DNA of 64,000 bases from Massospora cicadina (taxonomy: Eukaryota > Entomophthoromycota > Entomophthoromycetes > Entomophthorales > Entomophthoraceae), in the NCBI GenBank assembly GCA_022478985.1, contig JAKSZP010006627.1:62001-126000 (forward strand), written 5' to 3'. Shown here piece after piece: positions 33,673-45,539 of this stretch. Position 1 is the stretch's first letter, and each line of letters begins with the position of its first letter. The translations under genes were made by a program, and so were the position numbers. The notes beneath the pieces are model-generated. The model saw only the letters and a list, made by a program, of their open reading frames with translations. It was not told the DNA's origin and ran no database searches.

Positions 33673-36130
33673 TCAACGGGAGCAGGTTGTGACCACTAGT
33701 ATGTTATCAGTTATGATGTATGGAGGAGTCAAGGGCGTCAAAGTGTCAAGAATTTCATTAATATAAGTTAGAATCTTTAGAAGTAGAATATGCCTTCCTA
33801 CTCCTCCCATCTTTTTCCTGTTCTTTAGTATCCGTGCTCCCATGTGATACACCTTGGTTTTGGGGCCTTTGGCATGGCATTGGGTAGCATATTGTCCCTT
33901 TACCCCACATTGGTGGCACATGATATGGCGGATGTCAGTTCTTCTAATCCTGATGGTTTTCAGGCGGTTCTCTTCAGAGTCCTTCAGGATGGTCTTGCTC
34001 TGCTCTCTCAATTATCTTAATACCCCATATTGGGTGCATAAAAGGTTGCAGTACAACGATGAAGAAAATGTTATATGTGATACAATGTATTCATCATCAT
34101 CATGGGAAGCATTAATTGTTACAACTCTTTGTATGGTTCACAGGCGTTCTGTAAGGCAATCTGTGCATCATAATTGTTCAAGATCTTTTGTCATCTAGCA
34201 CTTGAACCTCAAGGTAGAAGTGATCAGCGAACTTTAGGATTTTTTATTCTTGAAGGAGATATTGAGAATGGCGGTCCTCCTAGTTGTCATCATCTCATAT
34301 CCGCCAAATTTATTTATGATGATGTTCTTCACATTATGGTAAGACAGCCCAGGTTTCGCTGATCTTGAGTATCACCAACTCCCAACTCTCAAGTTCAACC
34401 GAGTTTATCAGCATCACCAGTTTATCCTTATCACTCACGCCATCTATGCTAATCTCAGAATAATGACAAAAAGATATGTATATTTCCCCTCTTATTGAAC
34501 TTGGGTAAGTTGATAGGGTTGGCCCTGAAACCACTAGCGTCTTCAGATGCTCAGCTGAGGCTTAATGGCGCGGTTGGTAAGTCATCTCTGTTGATTCTTA
34601 ATCTAACATATAAGACGGTTGAGGAGGATGAGATGGTAATGTGTGTAGGGAGAGATGGTGTTTTTTCACGGTTGTCTGGGACAGTTAGAGCAGCGTGAGG
34701 TGAAGTTATTGTAAGTGCGGTCTGATTTGATCAGTCAGTAGTGTGTATGGAAGTCAGAACCACTGGAATGTTTTAATTCAAGTTTGCTCTAAGGCTATCA
34801 GATTCTGAATCTGATAGGATAGACTCATATGTGTCAATGAATATCTCCTTCAATCTCTGAGCAGGAGAGCCCCGCTGGCACTTAAAGAGTTCATCTATGA
34901 CCTCATCCTTGAACTGGTAAATTTGGCAGAAAAGTATCACGTTTATCCTGCAATGATTGCTTGACCTCTGACAATTTTAGTTTGGTCATAGCAAGACAGG
35001 CTTTCTAGAGCGAAATTCTCCTTGGAGAGCCATTATATTTTCAGGCCCTGGGCTTTGATAACGTCATTCACCGATAAAATCTCCATGCAGTCAGTTGGAA
35101 AAGATATATGGCGTTTGTCAGATGCTCATCAAGGCCACTGAGTCTGGTATGACCAGCATTGGGCTATTCTCAAAGTCTTAAACCTAATTGCGGTGATTGA
35201 CCACCACTCCTGAAAGGCAAATGAACTGTCAGTAAAGTTTCTCTACCAACTGCCGTGTGGTTTGATCAGTATGGGCTTAGGGACTTTTGATTGGCGGCCT
35301 CTGCAACGGCATGCTGCTCCACCTCTGCCTTCAGGTACTTTTCAACCTGGCTGCAGTTATGGGTCACATCAGCTACCCGTTTAGATAACGCCCCACGCTG
35401 GTCAAAAATCTTGTCAATGATGCAGGGCAGATTATCATTCAGTTGGTTAGCAAGCTCATCAACTCAGCGATGATATTCGCCTGTATATTGTTGGTTGTGT
35501 AAGATGACCGCGTGAACTCCTAAAAGGTGCCTTCCAATTGATCCTCCAGTAGCTACTTATCTCAGCGTTGAGCTTTCATGAACTTGACCAGTCCAAAGAC
35601 CTAAATATGTTACCAGGCAAGGATCCGCATTGTATAACGGATCAAATGCTGTATATACTGGGCGATCATTATGATTATCTGCGCCTGATTAGCGAGCTTA
35701 TAGATCATGGAAGACATTGACATCCCCCAGAATATATAGTAGTTTGCTTTCAGGTATTATTGGATTCTGTAGCTCCTGAACATCTCCAAGTGTGCTTTGT
35801 TGATGACTTCAGAGTGGAGACAGTATCCGCGAAGGAGCCATTCCATGACCTCCTCAACGTGTTGGTGGGTATGCTGGCAAATCTATCTACTGTCTGAGAG
35901 GCCAGTGGTCCTACAGGGACGAGCTCCAGAGTGGTAGCATCAGCTTCCTCATCTGAACTTTGAAGTAGAAGTGGCCAAGTAAGCTTCTTTGTGTTCATGG
36001 GTTGAGGGGGATATTTGTCCTTAAAGCTGATGGTGAAGTGGTCAAGATCTTGACTCATGGTGGTTGATTTCTTAGTTTTTTTATTGCGTCTTCTGGAGTG
36101 GCCCCTATAGTGAGCACCAGTATGTTGCAT
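33673..36130 (-). pseudogene. gag of G3
   Basis: N-terminus at 36130-35750 (126-residue frame beginning upstream in the LTR edge; TMSQDLDHFTISFKDKYPP). A capsid-like piece is at 34534-34334 (FCHYSEISIDGVSDKDKLVM). The zinc knuckle region at 33935-33890 reads CHQCGVKGQYATQCH, where the His of CX2CX4HX4C is now Gln. Between 34800 and 35750 only short broken pieces remain. Confidence 0.6.
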
Positions 36131-36870
36131 TTGGACCGCAACTGGTCAAGGCAGGCACAGGTATGTTTGCACTTCAAATAGGTATAACTTCATGAAGATA
36201 GCATACCTCTAAAGAAACATATAGTCTGATAGAATATAAGTTTTTTATTTAAGATATATTCCTAAAATCCGCCATAGCCTTGTTAGGTACTTCCAGCTTA
36301 GAGATCTTTCATTGATAGTATTCTTCAGGTTATGCGTTGCCATGCTTATCCCTTTTCATGCTGGGCTAACCCCTTTTTATGCCTGACCTCTAGTCAGTCA
36401 GCTTACTATCTGATTCCTAAAAAATATAGGGTTTTCTCTTTATTGTCTGCTAATAGCCTTTGGATTAAGCTCTCATAAACATGATAATGGTCTGTCCAAG
36501 GTTGGGCAGATCATGGTGTATTCTGATCCATTCTGGTATCGTCTTATAGGTATTAACCAACTGGTAATACCTAAGGCAAATTTGACTGAATGCTTCTTAT
36601 GATATTAAATTGAGGAAAACAGACTGTTTTGAGGAACTGAGCGAGTAGTAAGGTTTGATCTGCCAATAGTAGAACTGTATGAATTATATAAAATGAGTGA
36701 TTAAAGATGGGTTAGAAATTGCTAGCAACATATCTGATGGTGGATCAATTGGGATTGATCTGCAATAGGATATAGATAGCAGGATAAGGGTAAAGGAGAG
36801 GTTTATAGGGTATTGTAGTTAATAGGGTTGAGGGCAATACCCTATGATTGCTCAAACTCAAATTTCAACA
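36106..36870 (-). repeat. 5' LTR of G3
   Basis: Partner of 21452-22208. Starts TATAGTGAGCACC and ends TTTCAACA, directly followed by RT code of G5 (piece 3). Confidence 0.7.
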
Positions 36871-38100
36871 ACCTTCCTTATTGATAAAGAACCCAATGTA
36901 CTCCAGCTAATCCTTAAAGAAGTGCTTTTGGGGCATAATTTTCAATTTTGTAGCTGCTAATCTCTTGAGGAACATTTTAAATGCTCCAGAGGGGCATCAA
37001 AAATTGAATCTAAAACGTTGATGTTATATAGGCACATAAGTATGTATGACAGCTTGATGTCAGCCAGAATTTTTCCATAGCCCTACAGAACACGCTGGAG
37101 TGTTACAGAGTTCTTGGCATCCTCAATTGGTTGAAAATTTATTTTCTTGAGTAATGATTGCGCATTTTTCTTGATCTGCCTCAGACATATTAATCTACCA
37201 ATACTTATTTTCTAAATATATTGCAAAAAGAAAATCTGCACCATGAGCCTATTCAAGGCATCGTCAATCCTTGGGAGAGGTTATGAGACTTTCTTCTTAA
37301 TTCTATTGAGCTTAAAAAAGCAATAACGACTCTATTGATTATGTCTCTCTTCTTAACAATTGGAATTGGACAGCCTATGGACTCTTCAAGGGTATCAGCA
37401 TAACATAATGAGTAGTTCCTTAATTCCTTTTGCAATAACTTTTTCTGATGCCTAAGTAAGTCTAATCAGCTGTAGTCTGATGAGGACATGCTCCCCAGTG
37501 TCTATCGTGTGGATTACTCCTCTTGCGCATCCCAGGTCAAATTCGCCTTTTGCAAATTTATTCAATTTTTCTCACATAAATTATCTGACTTGTTCCTTTT
37601 CTTGTTTGTTTAACTCCCCCCAAATTGGCTGCAGGTACGACTTTATGGAAATAGTATATATCATCTTCAAGAAGCCATAGTTTGTCTGGGGTTCCAAACT
37701 CATGGAAAAACTATTCTCCATAATAGGGATTGGGTGGAGGTAGGCAATGATCATTTGTTTTTGATAAAGATTGGCCATTTATTCATATTTTTGCAGAGGA
37801 TTTGAACTTCTTGATGTCCTTAAATAGTTTATCTCAGGAGTTATGTTGGATTTAGTTTAGGTTTGGGAGCAAGGCTGATAATATCCCCATACAGTTCTTC
37901 AAAAATCTTAATCATCGACCCAGTCAGGATTATTGATTGCATTCCAAAGTCTAAGGATCATCTCTTACTTGACCTAAGTGGTATGCCCTTATACACATTG
38001 CTCTGTGTCAGCAATGCTTTGACTTAGCGTTTTGATTTGGAGTATTCAATGAAGATCATGCCATCCCTGTATGGCTGATTGATGAACAGACTAGGCTTTT
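36871..38100 (-). pseudogene. Gypsy G5, piece 3a: RT N-terminal part
   Basis: The sequence from 36875 aligns with the RT of G4 (AACCCAATGTACTCCAGCTAAT here; AACCCCAGGTATTCCAGCTAAT at 25706). Fragments such as SIGCPIPIVKKRDIINRVV (37435-37253) correspond to the segment with FVKKKDGTNRVVIDY in G4. Its left edge is the LTR of G3; the rest of the RT is at 21250-21451. Confidence 0.65.
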
Positions 38101-38114
38101 TCTGTAACAACTTT

Positions 38115-38440
38115 TTACTTCTGGTATAGTAGAGCTGAATGGTCTGGTTGATAAGTTAAAGTACCATCCTTATGGCTGGTAAATGTTCCAAATTGTCTCA
38201 TAAAATCTGTGCCAATTAGGGTTTCATAGTTCTGGGTGGGCTGAATTATGGCTGGTGTGGACACTACTACAGATCCAAACCCTATATATAAAACACTGTA
38301 TGCCGCAAGTGCTCTAGTAGTATACACTACTGCAGTGCCATATTCTTGGTCATTTGCAATATTTGGTGCTATACCTAGCTTCTTTATTAACTTAATACTC
38401 ACAATATTTATAGGTGCTCTACTATCATTAATGGTCCAAA
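38115..38440 (-). pseudogene. Gypsy G5 protease
   Basis: The active site NDSRAPINIVSIKLIKK (about 38440-38385) leads into a 95-residue open frame ending in LIGTDFMRQFGTFTS. The family usually has D-S/T-G-A; here Arg replaces Gly exactly as in G3, while the rest of the domain is well kept. Confidence 0.7.
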
Positions 38441-38559
38441 CATGGATCTTATTAACAGCAGTATTGGCATAAATACACTCGGAGTATAGTTCAAAAGTGT
38501 TTAATAGGTAAATAGCTTTGGAGCTCCTCTACTTTTTGTGAGATCTAGGCCAGAGCAGG

Positions 38560-40880
38560 TCTCAGGAAATTTTTCCGCCAGAGTCTAAATGAGAATAGCA
38601 ACCCTTTTTTCTTTAGTGATGGCAAATCACTTAAGAGGGTAGTTCCAGGGTAAATTTTAGTGGGATGCCATTTGTTTGGCATATGTCTCAGACGCTCAAT
38701 TTGGGCTTCTTCAAAGATTTCCTTTAGTTTATGACTCCTTTTAATTTATTTATAACCACACGTGCATTTTCAGTCACGATATGATGCAGTGGATCTTCAC
38801 TTAATTTTATTAAACAAAAATTTGATAAGATTGGGAGGAATGTTTTTTGATATTTAATGTAAGTAGAGAATTCTGTCACTAGCCCGCCTATCCTTTTCTC
38901 AAGCACCTCTCTTTTCAATCTTAAGTGCAACGTTAACTACAGGTTTAGCTCAGTGTGAATGTAGCATTTGTTTGCATAATGACCTTTTATGCCACACTTA
39001 TGACAGGTGGTTGTATTAGGCTGATGGCGCTCTGGTTTTGGGCCCTAAGCCTTGCCATGCTTCCCTAGATAGTATGGCACATTATTATTCTTAGTAGTGA
39101 AATTTACCCACTGAAGATTGTTTGAGCAATTTAGTGCCTCAAGGATGCTTGTACAGTGGCGTAGGTAATCCATGATCAATTCTGTCTCCATAGTATGTTT
39201 GAAAGCATTGATCATAATACACTGCAAATCATGGTAGGGCTTTACAGCATGCCATTACTATTATTGCGTCAAAATTAGCATAGCGTTTGAGCTTATGCTT
39301 ACTTGAGCTTTGTTATAGAATTAGTCTGCAAAGTCCTTAATAGCCTCATCTGTCAGAATTCAATATTCAAAAACTCTGCCTTTCAGGTATCAAGTTTTTT
39401 AGGCTCATCAATCTTTTTAAATTTACTGTTTCCTTAGCATTAGCGTATGACCACCCATCAACCAAGTAGTGGCATCGCAAGGTTCATCTATGATAGTCCA
39501 GCAAGATTATCAGGGTAGAAGCTTTCATGTGATCCAATCCCCCCACATTGACATTTCAATGAGCTTTAAGAAGGTATGGACCTTACCCTCTTTACCAAAG
39601 TTAGGTAAATTGAGTGGTTTAAAGTCATATCTGCTAGACTTCATGCTAGAAGAGGCAGTTTCTTTTCTCCTGTCCATGTGGATGAGAGATTTTATGTGCA
39701 AGATAGGATTTTGTGTGCAATTTAGGGTATAGTTTAGGCATAAATGTGAGTACTCATTGAATTGGCTGTGCGTTTGACACATCTACCCTGTAATCAATTT
39801 TTATACTCTTCCTCTGCCTCATAGTATTGCTTAAAATTGCTAGACTCTGCTTCTAAAATTGAGACTGATGAGATTTTTAATTTAAGACTTTGCGCGTCTT
39901 GGGGTCATTTTCATCACCCCCCCCAAGATTGGTCGCACCTCTTCAACTATCTTTTTAGTTCTTCCAAATCCCTATTAACTTGGGTCTGGATGGCCTCAGC
40001 AATAATCTGATTGGCAAAACGTTCCTCAATTCTTCTGACATCTTTTTCAATATGGTTTCTAATTGTAGCAGTTGTTTATTGATATTGATTTTTCATTTAA
40101 TAAAGTAATATTGGAGGTCCATAGTTCAGAGTCAATTGATCATAATATAGTCAAATTGGCCTTTGTTTTGTAATGTATTATCATTCTCTGGATGAATGGT
40201 GGATAATTGAGCTAGTGTTTCAATGTCATTCTTAGTTGAAGCAAATTTGGGATAAACATAATCCTCAAAAACTATGATGTTTTTCTTCCAGCTCCTGATA
40301 GCTATTTTTTGCAATATGGCTTTACTGTAAGAGGTTCTCTATGTTAGAGAATAGGTATCTATATTGAGTTTTAAGATAGGTGCAGTGTTTAATGGTGTTA
40401 TGTTTACAATGACTTGAAAAGCTGGACTGAGCTAGCACCTAAGAAGCTATTTTTTGGTGCGCCTTTGTTGAGATGATCCACAAGTTCATTAATTCATACC
40501 TGAGCAACTGCGGCGGCTCTGTGGTTGGCCATAATGGCTTTCCATACCTTTACAAAACTTTTATCAAGCTTTTCCAGCAGGAATGATCAGGATGATCATT
40601 CTTCCTGGACTTAATGAATATGCAAGAGATTAATATTTGCTGAGCAAAATTTTCTTTGATCATGCTTGGTGGATAGCCATACAAGGCTAACAAGTGTTCA
40701 TTTGTGTGGGCCTGGTTCTCCTTGAGTCTTTGGACCAAAGCAGTCATAATTGCTTCCAGGTACTTTTGTAATTTTTTGATCTTTAAAGCCCCAAAGGACC
40801 CTTTGTGAAGGCGACTTTTTGGAATGAAGGCCTGGGGTACTTCCACCCACCGCACTAGGGCTGTGTAAATCTAAGCACAA
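38560..40880 (-). pseudogene. Gypsy G5 gag with intact zinc knuckle
   Basis: The knuckle CHKCGIKGHYANKC (38964-39005) is a complete CX2CX4HX4C. Upstream pieces at 39227-39045, 39782-39525 (LNLPNFGKEGKVHTFLKLIE, a capsid-like entry) and 40314-40132 are in several frames. The far N-terminal pieces near 40550-40880 are open but I cannot align them with gag. No 5' LTR was identified to the right. Confidence 0.55.
38964..39005 (-). other. CCHC zinc knuckle of G5 gag
   Basis: Encodes TCHKCGIKGHYANKCYIH on the minus strand; all four metal ligands are present. Confidence 0.7.
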
Positions 40881-41800
40881 TCATATTTAGGCCCAACCGC
40901 AATTTAGTGTAGCTCTCACTATTCCAGAACTGACATATGCCCACCTGTTTAAATACCGGGCAGACCATCTGCACCATCTAAGACAGGTGATATGCCTCAT
41001 ATCTCTCTTGTGGGAAACAAGACCCAATAAACCCCAGGTTTAAGCCCCTGAGGATGGAGAAGACAATGCCCTCCCCTTTGTCACCTGCTTTTTTAGCAAG
41101 TTTTACTCTGCAGCCTTTTTTCAGGAAGCCTTAGAGTCCTTTTGGATCAAATGCAATTTTCTTGCATGATCACTTTTGCCACCAGTCAGATCATGTCAAC
41201 GGAATTGGAAGCTAGCTAAGCTTCAGGCCAACTCAGAAAACCACGACATTTATTGTAGGCAGGTGCACCAAAGCGCAGCCAACCAGGATTGCCCATCCCT
41301 TGTCCTGGGGCTTGCACCCATGCAACCCCAGCTCATGGGGAAGCCATTTGACAGGCACCATGACTTACTCATACTCACCCCTTCCTGCCTGTATTCTCCC
41401 CTCAGGGGATGGTAGAAACCCGTGAGAACATGTTGGCACAGTCATCACTACATCCCACACCTCTTTCAGGACACTATAGGACCCAACCACTGAGCCTCTT
41501 GAGTTTCTGGTGTCCACTACTCACCCATGTTTCCATGGGCTTTCTCCAGTTGCCCACGAGGAGGCCCCAGCTAACATTATCTTTCTCCAACTTTTGGTAA
41601 ATTTTGAACGTCAGGGCTTTTTCTTTCAAGTAGTAGAAGAGACCAAAACTTATATCAATTGGTGATGCGCCAAGATAATATCTTTTGAAAAGGATGTCCA
41701 ACATTTCCTCAATATTGTCTTGTGTAAACCAGCTGGATTTGGTGGCAAAACTGGCCATGTTCCAGCTTAGACAAATCTTAAAGTGGATTTGTTCCACTTA
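40880..41800 (-). pseudogene. Unrecognised decayed coding block
   Basis: It is more GC-rich than its surroundings. The frame 41797-41474 (107 residues; NIEEMLDILFKRYYLGAS, FGLFYYLKEKALTFKIYQK, NWRKPMETWVSSGHQ) is open. Downstream the same strand stays readable for several hundred bases if TAG and TGA are read as decayed Trp or Arg codons (VGCALVHLPTINVVVF, FDPKGLWGFLKKGC). This looks like an old protein-coding sequence. I recognise no family. It could be a gag of another element type or a captured gene. Confidence 0.35.
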
Positions 41801-42189
41801 TCGTTTTTTTGTTCAATTTTATGATAAAGTTTTTAATAATTGTACACTGCGATTTTCCATCTCGCTGTCACTGTAATTTTTGGGAAGTTATGGGGAGTAA
41901 TCGTTGATATCCATATTAAGTAGTGTGTTATTTTTTATTGAGAACAAAATGATAAGTTTTAACTAATGGTGAAAGCTAAGATACTAAACAGTGGAAATCA
42001 AGGATAGGATATAGAATTTCTTATGAAAATATTCCTGCTTATAATTGGGAAAGTGATCCTCTAATAATTTTTCCAAAAATAATTAAGTGACTTTAGTACA
42101 CTCACCATTTTTAAGTCTACTGCAATAAAGACAATATGAGCCCTTCTGTCTTTGTAAACAACAGAAATTTCTCCTATATAATTGGGACT
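41801..42189. other. AT-rich stretch, no clear feature
   Basis: The minus strand contains a short readable piece (SYCLYCSRLKNGECTKV at about 42160-42105) with a CX2C pair. Too little to assign. Confidence 0.3.
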
Positions 42190-43067
42190 ACTTATTTGGC
42201 AGGCAAACAAGCTAAATACATCACTTTTGGAAGTATAGACATTTGAACACTACTTAATAGATATTGATAATCTTCATAGAACATATATCAGATAGGATAT
42301 TTAGCAGTTAATATCAGATAATGATTATATTAGTTGGCCAGGTGCGGGTACTTTATACCTCTCAGGCATCTCCTGGCCATGCTTATCTATTAGATGAGTT
42401 TATTTATACCATAACAGTCTTCTTATGTTCATGGCAACGGCTATGAATAATTTCCTTAAGTCAATTTATCCCTTGAACTAACTTAATGACAATTATTTCA
42501 TCACAATTGAAGGTAAATTAATCTCATTGGGAGAATTTTAGGTGAAATAATGACACCACAAAGGTGCGCATCTGCCCCAAGATTAGCTCAACTAGAGCTT
42601 CGTCATACAGCTGATGAACAAAAATAATTGGTAGAAATAATAATTAAATATAATATTTGATGTATTCTTAATTGGGTCATTTCCAGGCCTCTTAGTACTA
42701 CAATTTAGTCTCTATTTGGTCTTTCCGTGTTAAGTGCATATCATGCCAATTATATTACTTAGCATAAAATTCCGCCTCAGTGCATAATACTGATAAAAAT
42801 AATTAAGTGCAACTTAATAAGATCCATAAGGTCTTTTGTTGCACCCAAGTAGACCCCCTAATTGGGCGTGATTGTTGTACCATAGAAAGGTATAGCATGT
42901 TATCTGAGAATTGTGCTAGATAATTAAGGCGGTTTCAAGCTGACCTAATATATAGGATTCTACTATAAATTGGGAAGAAACAACTGATCCATCAATGGGA
43001 GTATTCTACCAACATTGATAGTTTTATCAAAGGGTTTACTAATTGAATCAACTATCAAAATCTAACA
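42190..43067 (-). repeat. LTR-like dispersed repeat F2, copy 2
   Basis: Second copy of 1650-2458, with GGCATCTCCTGGCCATG, GATGAGTTTATTTATA, TTAAGTCAATTTATCCC, TGATCCATCAATGGG and the end CAAAATCTAACA. It also runs straight into gypsy pol code (integrase zinc domain of G6 at 43068), at a different pol position from copy 1. Confidence 0.5.
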
Positions 43068-45300
43068 CTTGAACAGTTAAATTTTACAACTCCTCCTGAC
43101 AAAGGCCTTAAAGGGCTGTTGCTATTGACATTCTTAACACTTCATCAAGATGTCTAGACTATCAAATATCTTGAATTTCCAGTGGTATCTCTGTTTGACT
43201 TACTTCATAGTTTTGTTCATTCCAACATGGTCAACAATATGGTAGTCTTGTTAACAACAACAGTCATCTGGAAGGGGTTGGTTAAAATTGTCTTTACCCA
43301 TCACTTCCATTTTTTAGAGTATATTACTCTGAGTTATCATGTCGTTTAATAATTAATTCAAGATGCACCTGATGGTAGGCTTATCATTGTTGTACTTCCA
43401 AGCCTTCATATTCTCAAAGAAATGGGTCCATATAAGGAAAAAATGCAGAAATAATATGCACCTGGAAAGTCCGTTTACATTTTTTAAAAGATCCAATTTG
43501 TGTACTACTTTATAATCATAATTCTTGAGCTTCAATGCCCATCAGTCTAACTGTCCTTTTAGCTCATTAAGATAATATAGCCAACGCAATAAAGCGTGGT
43601 TATTGATGTCCTGGAACTTAGTCTCATGAAGGTAACCGCAGAATTTTTTACAAACAAAATTAATGGCTAAACAATCATGTTCAATATCCTTGTAGTTTTT
43701 CTCCTACTTAGTTAGGGAGCGTCTGCAAAAGACTAATGTATGTTCCCTCATATTTGTCACATTAGGAGAGTACCACTCCAATATCCATAAAGGAAGCATT
43801 GGATTAGATAATAATTTTGCAGTCAAAATTTAATATAACATAGCACTGGTGTCCAGGTTAAATTTGCTATTATTCTTTGAAGGCGTCCTTAGAATCTATA
43901 GACCATTGTAAGGCCACTCCACTTCTTAACAAATGAAACAATGGTTCAGCTAGTTGTGCGAATCCTTGTATTACTAGAAAGTAATTTCATACCATTCCTA
44001 AGAGCACATGCATGCTTTTATGTTCTAGGGTTTCTTAGCTGGTTAACGGCCTCAATATTTTTTGTTGGGGCGTATCCCTAGAGTATTGACAAATTGCCTC
44101 AGGCATTCCATTTTAGTCTTAAAAAATTCGACACTTGCTGTGTTTACTCTTCAATTGCCTTGGCTATTCGTTTGAATACGTCCCCTAAGTGGGACAGATG
44201 ATGTGTAAAAGTGCACAAGAACATATTGATTTGTTGAGATATAATAATTCGAGGCTTAATTTCAAATCGCCTAAGATGTTGTCCATGGTTCCTTGAAAGG
44301 TGGCAGGCGCATTGCGAAGACTTGAGGCATACGGTTTGGTTTATACAACCCTTGAGATGTGATAATTGCACATTTTTCCTGTTCCTTTTTTAGAGGTCAA
44401 TATGCCACTAACCACTGATGAGATCTTAAGCAGTGAAATACTTGGCACCTACTAGTTGATTGAGGGCTTCATCTATCTAGGTAAGGGGTACAAATCTTTT
44501 TTGTGATTTTTTAGTCAATGATAATCAACCACTACTGGTTAGAAACATTCTTCTTTTTAACACCAAGTACAGGTATGGCATAAGGACTGCAAGATGGTTT
44601 GATCTTCCTATATGTATTAGATAATAAAACTCTTTTTGTACAACTATAGCTTTGGCTTGGCTGCACCTATAGGCCATAAGCATATTCAATTGGCATCCCC
44701 GAGTGTCAATGAGGTATAAGATTCCTTTATCACACCATAGATAATAATCGCTATTTGCAATATATTTTTAGCGTATTTCTTTAGAAAGACAAGGCTTGAT
44801 CCTTTTGTTTATCTGATAAGCCCTCCAATTGATCTTGCGAAATAAGTGCACTTGTGTTTGAAGTGGCATAAGGCAGGCTAAAATATATTAGTTTTCAAAT
44901 ATCTTCTATTGATTGGGTCTCTACTATGAGTATTTGATAGACAAAAATTTTGGTATATCTTCTCCATAATTTTCTTAGCGGTTAAGTTAGCCAGGAGAAC
45001 GCAGATATCCTTATGGCTGGGTTGATTAACCCAGGTACTGTGTGAGGTTTGATCTGTGAGTTTCCCTTGAGAGTAGACTCTCCTAGTATTCTTTACAGCA
45101 TATCTAGAGACAGTCTAGTGTTTAGAACCCATTTTCCCCGCTAAAACAGCTCACAACTTGGAGTCAGTTGTAATAGTCTACCTTGATTTTTATAATGATG
45201 GAAGGATAGCATCAACTACAAAAACAAATTTTCTGGTAGAAAATATAAATTAGTCTATCAGTGTATATTATGTAAAAAAATTTTGTTGTTAGTAAGAGGA
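43068..45300 (-). pseudogene. Gypsy G6 pol: RT, RNase H, integrase zinc domain
   Basis: Minus strand. RT motifs: about 44340-44290 reads as a decayed MPQGL-APATF segment, and the RT entry lies at about 44870-44560. RNase H C-terminus at 43535-43353 (LKNYDYKVVHKLDLLKNVNG, LSRC). The integrase HHCC domain at about 43260-43080 reads HVGMNKTMK, QRYHWKFKIFDSLDILMKC and ECQ. The catalytic core of integrase should follow within about 20 residues, but the F2 repeat begins there. Confidence 0.6.
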
Positions 45301-45539
45301 AACTTTTCTTCCTGGGAGCAATGTAAAGGCAACGACTGACTAAGGATCTTGAAAAAAATTCAATAATTATATACTGCTTTATAAAATTTGATGAAGCTGG
45401 TTTTATTTTAAAATTGATAATTACTACTGGGCAATACTATAGAAGAGGAGCTGACTTGGAAGTAGATTAAACTCGTTGGAAAAGCGCTAGTGCTCTTTCA
45501 CTAATGGTGCTACCTGGATCAGCCATTCTGAAGCGTTGA

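Larger units (their letters stand above)
21452..36870 (-). mobile_element. Ty3/gypsy element G3, inserted in G5 RT and interrupted by G4
   Basis: LTRs are at 21452-22208 (3') and 36106-36870 (5'). By eye about 65 of 82 bases agree in one aligned stretch (AGGTACTTCCAGCTT through CATGCTGGGC). Between them, on the minus strand from the right: gag, zinc knuckle, protease, RT, RNase H, integrase core, then the 6.5-kb element G4, then the integrase C-terminus. Without G4 it is about 8.9 kb. About 1.1 kb around the G4 insertion (22740-23229 and 29778-30400) is not explained and may hide another insert. Confidence 0.7.
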
